5,721 nucleotides of DNA from Deltaproteobacteria bacterium ADurb.Bin026. GTDB taxonomy: Bacteria; Desulfobacterota; Syntrophorhabdia; Syntrophorhabdales; Syntrophorhabdaceae. Below the pieces are notes generated by a model. The model was not told the DNA's origin. It did no database searches and worked only from the letters and a program-made list of their open reading frames with translations. A program made the position numbers and the translations under genes. Positions 1-5,721 of this stretch are shown here, piece by piece. Within the stretch, counting starts at the first letter, position 1. Every line of letters begins with the position of its first letter. The stretch is taken from contig MWEV01000008.1 of NCBI GenBank assembly GCA_002071245.1, forward strand, positions 1 to 5,721, read 5' to 3'.

Positions 1-1485
1 AATATTATTAGTGCCGGTATTTACATGATAACACAGATAGTTGTGCCTCGTGCTCTGGGCCCCAGGTCTTACGGGGATTTTAATTTTTTAAGCAACTTCT
101 TTAGCCAGATAATAAATTTTCTGGATATGGGCACTTCTACTTGTTTTTATACAAAACTTTCCCAGAGGCAGAAAGAATCGGAGCTCGTCTTATTCTACAT
201 GTTTTTTGCAGGTGTTGTTTCTTTAGCGGTGTTTGTGTTTGTTGTAGTTTCGCAGTTGACAGGGGTCTACAGCAGGTTTTGGCCTGCACAGCATATGCTT
301 TTTGTCTATTACGGTGCGTTGTTTGGTATTCTAATGTGGGTGGTGCAGATCCTAAACAGGGTAACTGATGCATACGGGATAACGGTTTCCTCAGAAAAGG
401 CTAGGATTGCCCAGAGGTTGGCTGGTTTGATAATCATACTTACGCTTTTTGGCATGAACAGGCTTAATCTTAACAGTTTCTTTTTTTATAACTATTTTGT
501 TTTGATTGCCCTTGGGATAGCCTTTGTGTGGATAATTCATAAAAGCGGATTTCTTGATATAAACAAACTTGGGATATCGATGGTTGCTATAAAACAGTAT
601 GTTGGTGAGTTTTACCATTACAGCCACCCGTTATTTATGTATTCCTTGGTAGCTTTGTTAATAGGTGTTTTTGACAGATGGCTGCTACAGATATATGGAG
701 GTAGTGTACAGCAGGGTTATTTCGGACTTTCCTTTCAGATCGGAGCATTTTGTTTTCTCTTTACGAGCGCCATGACACCTTTACTTATGAGGGAGTTTTC
801 GATACTTTCTGGGGAAAACAATATTGAAAGAATGTCCATGCTTTTTCAGCGCTATGTCCCGTTGCTTTGTGGTATAATAACATTTTTTTCCTGTTTTGTT
901 GCAATTGAAGCGGACAAGATCATATATGTTTTTGGAGGAGATAAATATCGTGATGCTTTCTATGCAGTAGCAATCATGTCTTTCTTTCCGATCCATCAGA
1001 CTTATGAACATATCAGTAGCTCAATGTTCTATGCTACCGGACAAACCGTGATATATAGAAATATAGGAATTGTCGTGATGCTTATTGGGCTACCCGTTAC
1101 CTATTGTTTTATTGCGCCGAAGGAGCGGTTTGGAATAAATGCAGGCGCCACCGGGCTGGCCTTAAAGATGGTATTGCTGCAATTTATTGGGGCAAATATT
1201 GGATTATATTTCAATACAAGGTTTTTAAGACTGAGATACGGTAAATATTTTCTGCTTCAGTTTGCTTGTATTGGGTATTTTCTTGTCCTTGCGTTTTTTG
1301 CAAGAGAATCTGTGAAGCATTATCTTATCCCGGCAGGGAATATATTTGTTAGCTTTATTGCTTCCGGATTGTTATATACGGTTCTTGTTATAATTTTTGT
1401 GTGGCTTACCCCGTTTATTGTTGGGTTGAGAAGGGCTGATATATCGGATATGGTTAAGTTGGCTGTAAAAAAAAACAGTAATTAG
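1..1485 (+). CDS. Wzx-like polysaccharide flippase (5'-partial at window edge)
   Basis: This is an integral inner-membrane protein of the Wzx/RfbX type (MOP/MATE superfamily), which flips undecaprenyl-linked oligosaccharide units to the periplasmic face. The frame is open from base 1, and the first ATG at 25 is internal to the usual N-terminal family motif: the upstream codons read NIISAGIY and continue into MITQIVVPRALGPRSYGDFNF. The real start therefore probably lies a short way to the left of the window. About 494 codons are visible, close to full family length. Counting from the ATG at 25, long hydrophobic stretches lie near residues 56-78, 91-110, 131-170, 203-222, 235-255, 280-298, 345-368, 383-400, 408-428 and 440-467, consistent with a 12-14 helix transporter. 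The DRWLL and FGGDKYRDAF segments are typical of the family, and the tail is basic (AVKKNSN). Substrate specificity cannot be read from sequence. A teichuronic-acid or other MOP exporter is the alternative. Confidence 0.88.
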   Translation, partial: NIISAGIYMITQIVVPRALGPRSYGDFNFLSNFFSQIINFLDMGTSTCFYTKLSQRQKESELVLFYMFFAGVVSLAVFVFVVVSQLTGVYSRFWPAQHMLFVYYGALFGILMWVVQILNRVTDAYGITVSSEKARIAQRLAGLIIILTLFGMNRLNLNSFFFYNYFVLIALGIAFVWIIHKSGFLDINKLGISMVAIKQYVGEFYHYSHPLFMYSLVALLIGVFDRWLLQIYGGSVQQGYFGLSFQIGAFCFLFTSAMTPLLMREFSILSGENNIERMSMLFQRYVPLLCGIITFFSCFVAIEADKIIYVFGGDKYRDAFYAVAIMSFFPIHQTYEHISSSMFYATGQTVIYRNIGIVVMLIGLPVTYCFIAPKERFGINAGATGLALKMVLLQFIGANIGLYFNTRFLRLRYGKYFLLQFACIGYFLVLAFFARESVKHYLIPAGNIFVSFIASGLLYTVLVIIFVWLTPFIVGLRRADISDMVKLAVKKNSN

Positions 1486-1489
1486 CGTT

Positions 1490-1580
1490 TTACATACATC
1501 TTTTTAAATATATAAACAAAAAGCTGTTACGATTTATATTTTGAATTTTGAACATTTGAATTTTTTATAGTTACATACAT
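1490..1580. repeat. Direct repeat TTACATACAT flanking part of the spacer
   Basis: The identical 10-mer TTACATACAT lies at 1490-1499, just after the flippase stop, and at 1571-1580, 81 bp later. In AT-rich DNA a 10-bp match can be chance, but this one contains C residues and is exact. It may be a remnant of duplication or a protein-binding site. No mobile element is visible between the copies. Confidence 0.35.
1540..1564. repeat. Short direct repeat TTTGAATTTT, two copies 15 bp apart
   Basis: The 10-mer TTTGAATTTT occurs at 1540-1549 and again at 1555-1564, a 15-bp start-to-start spacing. Looser relatives follow (TTTGGAATTTA near 1585 and TTTTGAGTTTA near 1618). The copies could be regulator half-sites or simply low-complexity AT sequence. 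Nothing in the sequence decides between these. Confidence 0.4.
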
Positions 1581-1658
1581 GGGTTTTGGAATTTATTTGT
1601 AATTTGGTTATTGATCATTTTGAGTTTAGGTTAGTCAGAAGCATTAAGCAAAAATAGT

Positions 1659-1686
1659 TTGAAGATTTAGGTATATTTTTTAAAAT
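1659..1686 (+). promoter_or_regulatory. Candidate sigma-70-type promoter for the aldolase cassette
   Basis: TTGAAG (1659-1664) and TAAAAT (1681-1686) are separated by 16 bp and resemble -35 and -10 boxes. Transcription would start near 1693, giving a leader of only about 20 nt before the ATG at 1714. AT-rich DNA generates such matches easily, so this is only the best placed candidate. Confidence 0.3.
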
Positions 1687-1692
1687 AATTTA

Positions 1693-1698
1693 GAGGGG
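1693..1698 (+). promoter_or_regulatory. Purine-rich Shine-Dalgarno-like GAGGGG, unusually far from its ATG
   Basis: GAGGGG is the only strong anti-SD match upstream of the ATG at 1714, but it is 15 nt from that start, longer than the usual 5-9 nt. A weaker AAGAG lies at 1707-1711, directly next to the ATG. An in-frame TAG at 1702-1704 excludes a longer reading frame, so the start at 1714 stands whichever site is used. Confidence 0.4.
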
Positions 1699-1713
1699 TT
1701 TTAGATAAGAGCT

Positions 1714-3426
1714 ATGAAAGATACGTATAAGATCCTTGATTGTACCATCCGCGATGGAGGATATCTTAATAACTGGCGTTTTGATAAAAGGATGGTTCGG
1801 GAGGTCTACAGGGCACTCTCAAAGGCAGGGATAGACGTTGTTGAGATTGGATTTCGTGGTACAGAAAAGTATTTTAAAAAACAGGATTTTGGCCTCTGGA
1901 GATTTACCGATATCGAGGATCTGAAGGATGTAGTTCAGGGAATAAATGGTGCAAAGATTGCTATCATGGGTGATTTTGGCAAGTTGGATACGGATGATAT
2001 TACGGATGAATATCTTCAGTATGTTAGTCTTGTCAGGATAGCAGCCCATAAAGATGGTACCCCTGGTGCCATCAAACAACTCGAGGCAATCAAAAAAAAG
2101 GGTTTTGAGGTTTCTCTTCAGGCCATGGGTATAACAAGCTATACACATGAAGAAATAAATGAACTGGTTAATATGCTAAAGGACTCAACAATAGACTATA
2201 GCTATATTGCCGACAGCTATGGTTCTATTCTGCCCGATCAGATGCGGTCGCTGATCGAGCCATTCAAAGAACTCACACACATCAAAATAGGATTTCATCC
2301 ACACAATGGTCTACAGATGGCATTTGCAAATACGCTTGAGGCAATAAAATGTGGTGTTGACATCGTGGATTCAACTATTTACGGGATGGGACGAGGCGCA
2401 GGCAATCTCCCGACCGAGGTGCTTCTCTCATACCTGCAACTATCAACAACAGACAAATATAATGTTATACCAGTTCTTCATGCAATAGACCGTTTTTTTA
2501 TGAATATCGAGACCGATGAACCCTGGGGTTATCAACTTACCTATATGCTCTCGGGTATATTCCAGTGTCACCCATACTACCCCAAAACACTTGTTGATTA
2601 TCGCGAGTATTCGATGGAGGATATTTGGAGTGCACTTGAAGTTGTTAAAAAGCTTAACCCGGTTGGTTTTTCAAAAAACATATTAAATGATATTATTAAA
2701 AGCGGGATGATAGGGGGACTAAAAAAGGGTAAAACGAGAAAAGTAAATGAATCGAAAAATGAACCGAAAAAAATAATAGATGTTCCATATGTTAATCGTC
2801 ATGCCGGAAGGGATTTTCTTATACTTGCAAGCGGGCCAACGCTTAAGGAATATAAAACAAAGATAGAAAAGTTTATCAGCAAAAACGATCCGATTATAAT
2901 GGGTGCCAACTACCTTTCTGGACTCTTTAAGCCGCATTACCATGCCTTCAACAACAAGAAGAGATTTGAAGATTATATAGATACAGTGGATAAGGATTCT
3001 ACACTCATGCTCGGAGATAATTTGCCTGCCGACATGGTAAGGGAATATACATCACGTGTTTACGAAACCCTATATTTCATTGATGAGCTTGATGACTTTG
3101 GCATAAAGGATGGGGTTATCCAATCGAACTGCAGAACAATTGCTGTGCTGTTGATGGGCCTTGCTATTGTTATGGGTGCCGACAGGATATTTGCTGCCGG
3201 TATGGACGGATATGCTGGATTTGATCCGAATGAGGGGTTCCATTTCTACAATGAAAAGGTTGAAACGGAAGATGAGGATCTTATAATCGAGCGCCACAGG
3301 TATAATCAACACTTTCTTGAACAGATAGACGGGTGTTTGCGTGACTCAGGCAAAGAAGGCATTCACATCCTTACCCCTACAAGTCACAAGGCTTTTTATA
3401 AGGGCATAGAAAATTATATCAAGTAG
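1714..3426 (+). CDS. DRE-TIM aldolase fused to a DUF115/Maf/GT42-like domain
   Basis: This is a 570-residue two-domain protein, probably cytosolic, with no signal peptide or membrane segment. Residues 1 to about 330 form an HMGL/DmpG-like metal-dependent aldolase of the type annotated '4-hydroxy-2-oxovalerate aldolase-like' in polysaccharide loci. The DCTIRDGG motif (9-16) supplies R13 and D14. The H195-P-H197-N motif supplies the metal-binding histidines, and GMGRGAGN (224-231) is the family's glycine-rich loop. The segment W271-G-Y through C285-H-P287 is typical of the polysaccharide-locus subgroup rather than of DmpG itself. A Lys/Asn-rich linker (about 337-358) leads to a second domain (about 360-570) with ASGPTL (372-377), SNCRT (471-475), GADRIFAAGMDGY and a GFHFYNE segment around H510. 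This pattern resembles the DUF115/Maf and GT42 sialyltransferase-like fold, so nucleotide-sugar binding or glycosyl transfer is possible but unproven. No acetaldehyde dehydrogenase partner is visible. The ATG at 1714 is the only possible start because a TAG precedes it in frame. Confidence 0.85.
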   Translation: MKDTYKILDCTIRDGGYLNNWRFDKRMVREVYRALSKAGIDVVEIGFRGTEKYFKKQDFGLWRFTDIEDLKDVVQGINGAKIAIMGDFGKLDTDDITDEYLQYVSLVRIAAHKDGTPGAIKQLEAIKKKGFEVSLQAMGITSYTHEEINELVNMLKDSTIDYSYIADSYGSILPDQMRSLIEPFKELTHIKIGFHPHNGLQMAFANTLEAIKCGVDIVDSTIYGMGRGAGNLPTEVLLSYLQLSTTDKYNVIPVLHAIDRFFMNIETDEPWGYQLTYMLSGIFQCHPYYPKTLVDYREYSMEDIWSALEVVKKLNPVGFSKNILNDIIKSGMIGGLKKGKTRKVNESKNEPKKIIDVPYVNRHAGRDFLILASGPTLKEYKTKIEKFISKNDPIIMGANYLSGLFKPHYHAFNNKKRFEDYIDTVDKDSTLMLGDNLPADMVREYTSRVYETLYFIDELDDFGIKDGVIQSNCRTIAVLLMGLAIVMGADRIFAAGMDGYAGFDPNEGFHFYNEKVETEDEDLIIERHRYNQHFLEQIDGCLRDSGKEGIHILTPTSHKAFYKGIENYIK

Positions 3427-3432
3427 ATAAAA

Positions 3433-4437
3433 ATGAACAGATACGAAGAACTGCATGATCTCTTGAAAAGAGGGGCTTTATTTAAGCTGGTCTGCGGGGC
3501 GGGCAATGAGGACATAAGAGAGGTGAGAAGGCTTGCGACTATCTATACGCTTGCTGGGGCCGCAATGCATGACCTTTCTGCCAATACGGATGTTGTTGTG
3601 GCTGCAAATGAGGGAATAGATATTGCTTACCGTATTGCACCTTCGCTCAATAAAAACATACCTATAAGACCCTACCTGAATGTCAGTATAGGACTGAAGG
3701 GAGACCCCCATGTAAGAAAGGCGAAGATCGATAAGGCAATGTGTACAGGATGCGGCGAGTGTATTGTTGCCTGCAGACAGGGTGCTATAAATAAAGACTT
3801 TATTATTCAGGAGTACAAATGTATAGGCTGCGGGGACTGTGGTAACGCCTGTGTTTTTAGTGCAATAGAATTTATCCACAGGAAGCCAGACTTTGAAAAG
3901 ATATTGCCCCGGTGTGTGCAACTTGGGGTTGAAACTATGGAATTACATGCAGTGACCGAAGATGATGAAGGTGCAATCCACGACTGGAGGCTTTTAAATA
4001 GTGTGATTGGAGATAATTTTCTAAGCGTCTGCCTTGACAGATCCGTTTTGTCAAATAAAAGACTTATAGAACGTGTAAGGTCGATGTATGAAATAACGGG
4101 CAAACGTATGATTGTTCAAGCAGATGGTGTCCCTATGAGTGGCGAAGGTGATGATTACAATACAACCCTCCAGGCTGTGGCATGTGCAGACATAGTAAAG
4201 AAAAGCGGCATACCAGTTATGATACTTCTTTCCGGTGGAACAAACAGCAAGACAGGTATACTTGCAAGACAGTGCGGAGTGAAGGCAAACGGTGTTTCTA
4301 TAGGGAGTTTTGCGAGAAAGATTGTAAAAAAATATACAACACTGGATCAGTTTGATACTGATCTCGATTTAGTCAAAGAAGCGGTTTCTGTTGCTGAGTC
4401 TCTCGTCATTGCGAACATGGAGGCCATCAGTGGTTGA
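3433..4437 (+). CDS. LdpA-like protein with two 4Fe-4S motifs
   Basis: This is a 334-residue soluble protein. The N-terminal segment (LKRGALFKLVCGAGNEDI, about 11-28), the YTLAGAAMHDLSA stretch (38-50) and GDPHVRKA (90-97) resemble the cyanobacterial LdpA family, known there as an Fe-S, redox-linked protein that affects circadian period. Two ferredoxin-like clusters follow: C104, C107, C110, C114 and C130, C133, C136, C140, both C-x2-C-x2-C-x3-C. Neither last cysteine is followed by the usual proline (R115 and V141 instead). The C-terminal half has LLSGGTNSKTG (265-275) and a GVSIGSFARK segment (287-296), suggesting a TIM-barrel-like fold. The start lies 6 nt after the aldolase stop with only a weak SD, so translational coupling is likely. 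The last 8 nt overlap the phosphatase gene. Its place here suggests electron transfer or a radical or dehydration step in making the cassette product, but the function is unknown. A generic ferredoxin-domain oxidoreductase is the alternative. Confidence 0.75.
   Translation: MNRYEELHDLLKRGALFKLVCGAGNEDIREVRRLATIYTLAGAAMHDLSANTDVVVAANEGIDIAYRIAPSLNKNIPIRPYLNVSIGLKGDPHVRKAKIDKAMCTGCGECIVACRQGAINKDFIIQEYKCIGCGDCGNACVFSAIEFIHRKPDFEKILPRCVQLGVETMELHAVTEDDEGAIHDWRLLNSVIGDNFLSVCLDRSVLSNKRLIERVRSMYEITGKRMIVQADGVPMSGEGDDYNTTLQAVACADIVKKSGIPVMILLSGGTNSKTGILARQCGVKANGVSIGSFARKIVKKYTTLDQFDTDLDLVKEAVSVAESLVIANMEAISG
4419..4423 (+). promoter_or_regulatory. Shine-Dalgarno GGAGG that fixes the GTG start of the phosphatase
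   Basis: GGAGG lies inside the end of the Fe-S protein gene, 6 nt before GTG at 4430. This ideal spacing selects GTG 4430 over the upstream TTG codons at 4391 and 4409 and over ATG 4478, which would begin only three residues before the catalytic aspartate. Confidence 0.75.
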
Positions 4438-5188
4438 TATCCTTATAGGGGAAGATGTTATACGTGATGTCAATTTAATGATCTTCGATAAGGATGGAAC
4501 TCTTATGGAGCTTTATCATTACTGGTCTCAGATGGTGGCTATGAGGGCGAAGATTATAACAGAGAGGCTGAAGCTCAATGATATTTTGCTCGATGGTTTG
4601 ATGTATGAGATGGGAGTTGACACAAAAGTGGGACGTCTCAGACAGGGTGGCCCCGTAGGACTTAAAAAGAGAGAGATTGTCATGCAGTCTGCAGTGGATT
4701 ATTTAGAGAGGAACGGTTATAAAGATACCTATGGACTTTGTTATGAGGTCTTTGCTGAGGTGGACAAACTGTCTTTGACAATGTTCGGGAAGCTTTTAAA
4801 ACCAATCAATGGAGCGCTACCACTTTTAGATGCGTTACATAAAAAAGGATGCAAGGTTGCAATAGCAACAACTGACAGGCGTGAAAGGGCAAGGCTTGCC
4901 ATGGATTTTCTTGGTTTTGGTGACAAAATCGATTTGATCGTCGGCGCCGATGATGTTAAAAAGCCCAAGCCTGACCCTGAAATTGCCCACATTATCCTGA
5001 ATAATTTGAAGGTTGATCCGTTAAGTGCCGTAATTGTAGGTGACGCAGAGACGGATGTACTTGTAGGAATCAACGCCGGATTAAAGGCTTCTATAGGTGT
5101 ACTTACCGGTTTTGCATCTTTTGATGATTTCAAGAAGATCACGTCCTTTGTGGCAGAAGATGTATCGAGGATTGGAGTTTCAGGCTGA
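4430..5188 (+). CDS. HAD-superfamily phosphatase (phosphoglycolate phosphatase-like)
   Basis: This is a soluble haloacid-dehalogenase-fold hydrolase of 252 residues from the GTG start, likely a Mg2+-dependent phosphomonoesterase. All four HAD motifs are visible. Motif I is FDKDGTL with nucleophile D20 and acid/base D22. Motif II is AIATTDR with T147 or T148. Motif III is KKPKPDP with K178. Motif IV is VGDAETD with D205 and D209. The roughly 120 residues between motifs I and II are rich in helix-forming residues and fit a C1 cap, as in phosphoglycolate phosphatase or beta-phosphoglucomutase relatives. The cap decides substrate choice and cannot be read here. The gene overlaps the Fe-S gene by 8 nt (GTGGTTGA) and precedes the HpcH/HpaI aldolase gene by 15 nt, which implies coupled translation. 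In this setting it probably removes phosphate from a sugar-phosphate or ulosonic-acid phosphate intermediate, as KdsC does in KDO synthesis. That role is inferred from context. Confidence 0.88.
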   Translation: MVDILIGEDVIRDVNLMIFDKDGTLMELYHYWSQMVAMRAKIITERLKLNDILLDGLMYEMGVDTKVGRLRQGGPVGLKKREIVMQSAVDYLERNGYKDTYGLCYEVFAEVDKLSLTMFGKLLKPINGALPLLDALHKKGCKVAIATTDRRERARLAMDFLGFGDKIDLIVGADDVKKPKPDPEIAHIILNNLKVDPLSAVIVGDAETDVLVGINAGLKASIGVLTGFASFDDFKKITSFVAEDVSRIGVSG

Positions 5189-5192
5189 ACGA

Positions 5193-5197
5193 GGGGG
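5193..5197 (+). promoter_or_regulatory. Shine-Dalgarno GGGGG for the HpcH/HpaI aldolase gene
   Basis: The purine-rich run GAGGGGG (5191-5197) ends 6 nt before ATG 5204, a standard spacing. It supports that start and shows that the gene has its own ribosome binding site despite the short gap. Confidence 0.6.
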
Positions 5198-5203
5198 TAA
5201 GAC

Positions 5204-5721
5204 ATGGGTAAAAACGTCAAGGAATTGTTAAGGGGAGGACAAGTTTTCTATGGTCCTTGGTGTACCATATCGTCAGCCCAGGTGATTAATGTAATAGCTT
5301 CAACCGGGGTTGATTTTGTAATCATAGATATGGAACACGGACCTCACTCCTTCGAAACCGTTGAGGATATGATAAGGGCTGCCGAAGTTGAGGGATGTTT
5401 TTCCGTAGTCAGGGTGGCAAAAAACGATGAAGCCCTTATCTTGAGTGCTCTCGATTTGGGTGCCACGGGTGTTATGGTGCCGCATATTGAGTCGAGAAAA
5501 GATGCTGAACAGGCAGTTTCTTATGCTAAATATTATCCGCTCGGCAGCAGAGGGTTTTCGCCTTTTACGCGGGCAGGGGGATATTCTCTTTACAATGTAA
5601 AGGATCATGCGTCGAAACAAAACCGTGAGAAATTGCTGATGCTTCTTCTTGAGGGAAAAGGCGGCGTGACGAATCTCGATAGCATTCTTTCTATAGAAAA
5701 TCTAAACGAAAAGGTAGATGT
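5204..5721 (+). CDS. HpcH/HpaI-type class II aldolase (3'-partial at window edge)
   Basis: The first 172 codons of a metal-dependent pyruvate-class aldolase are visible; the family is usually about 250-270 residues. Members split or join 2-keto-3-deoxy acids to give pyruvate plus an aldehyde. The N-terminal part has GPW (17-19), followed by STGVDFVIIDMEHGPHS (33-49). H45 and R70 (in VVRV) fall at the same numbers as the catalytic histidine and pyruvate-binding arginine of E. coli HpaI, and D84 also matches. MVPHIES (91-97) and YPLGSRGF (111-118) are typical family loops. The probable metal ligand is E150 in LLLEGKGG, where the family more often reads as an I-E-T or I-E-S type motif. The second metal ligand, an aspartate near residue 175, would lie just past the window. 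The gene ends the same-strand cassette. The frame is open to base 5721 with no stop. Substrate is unknown; 2-dehydro-3-deoxyglucarate or hydroxyketoacid aldolases are the nearest known types. Confidence 0.9.
   Translation, partial: MGKNVKELLRGGQVFYGPWCTISSAQVINVIASTGVDFVIIDMEHGPHSFETVEDMIRAAEVEGCFSVVRVAKNDEALILSALDLGATGVMVPHIESRKDAEQAVSYAKYYPLGSRGFSPFTRAGGYSLYNVKDHASKQNREKLLMLLLEGKGGVTNLDSILSIENLNEKVD

Larger units (their letters stand above)
1486..1713. other. AT-rich intergenic spacer
   Basis: This 228-base stretch separates the flippase gene from the four-gene cassette. It is far richer in A and T than the flanking genes, and I see no credible ORF or RNA gene in it. It contains short direct repeats and a weak sigma-70-like promoter candidate, listed separately. 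No strong GC-rich hairpin followed by a T-run is visible after the flippase stop. Its length, against gaps of 15 nt or less downstream, suggests that a new transcription unit starts here. Confidence 0.7.

Noticed and set aside
1463..1493. Possible terminator after the flippase gene (CTGT-A8-ACAG, and GTAAAA pairing with TTTTAC)
   Set aside because: The stems are only 4 and 6 bp, AT-rich and overlap the coding end. There is no GC-rich stem followed by a T-run, so a rho-independent terminator is not supported.
1548..1571. Second promoter candidate TTGAAC ... TATAGT
   Set aside because: The spacer is only 12 bp. Using TTGAAT at 1541 gives 19 bp, so neither fits a normal 16-18 bp spacing.
2092..2101. 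A-run in the aldolase gene as a possible programmed frameshift site
   Set aside because: The frame continues without break through conserved motifs on both sides. No stimulatory stem-loop or alternative-frame product is apparent.
3478..4103. Long open frames on the minus strand opposite the Fe-S protein gene
   Set aside because: They lie fully inside a gene with clear cysteine motifs, resemble no family and have no operon context. They are chance antisense frames.
4391..4429. N-terminal extension of the phosphatase from TTG 4391
   Set aside because: It overlaps the Fe-S gene further, has no Shine-Dalgarno at a good distance, and adds residues unlike a HAD N-terminus. GTG 4430 has an ideal GGAGG.
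4741..5220. A 159-codon minus-strand open frame opposite the phosphatase gene
   Set aside because: It is antisense to a HAD gene with all four motifs intact, and its product is low-complexity Ser/Pro/Lys-rich with no recognisable domain.

Overview
The window looks like part of a bacterial surface-polysaccharide (O-antigen or capsule type) locus. All recognisable genes lie on the + strand. The organism cannot be named from the sequence. The Wzx-type flippase, moderate to low GC, and frequent ATA, AGA and AGG codons would fit an anaerobic or deep-branching Gram-negative lineage, but that is a weak inference.

Layout: (1) 1-1485 is the 3' part of a Wzx/MATE-like polysaccharide flippase, open at the left edge. 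(2) 1486-1713 is a 228-base, very AT-rich spacer with short direct repeats and one weak promoter candidate. (3) 1714-5721 is a tightly packed four-gene group. It encodes a fusion of a DRE-TIM (HMGL/DmpG-like) aldolase with a DUF115/Maf/GT42-like domain; a protein resembling the cyanobacterial LdpA family with two 4Fe-4S motifs; a HAD-superfamily phosphatase; and the first 172 codons of an HpcH/HpaI-type class II aldolase that runs off the right edge. Gaps between these genes are 6 nt, an 8-nt overlap, and 15 nt, so one transcript is likely.

The four genes suggest a small biosynthetic cassette. Two unrelated pyruvate-type aldolase folds sit beside a phosphatase and an Fe-S protein, next to an exporter of lipid-linked glycans. 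My inference is that they make, and possibly transfer, an unusual keto-acid-derived residue (for example an ulosonic-acid-like or acyl substituent) for the polysaccharide. The individual family calls rest on visible motifs. The joint pathway is a hypothesis.
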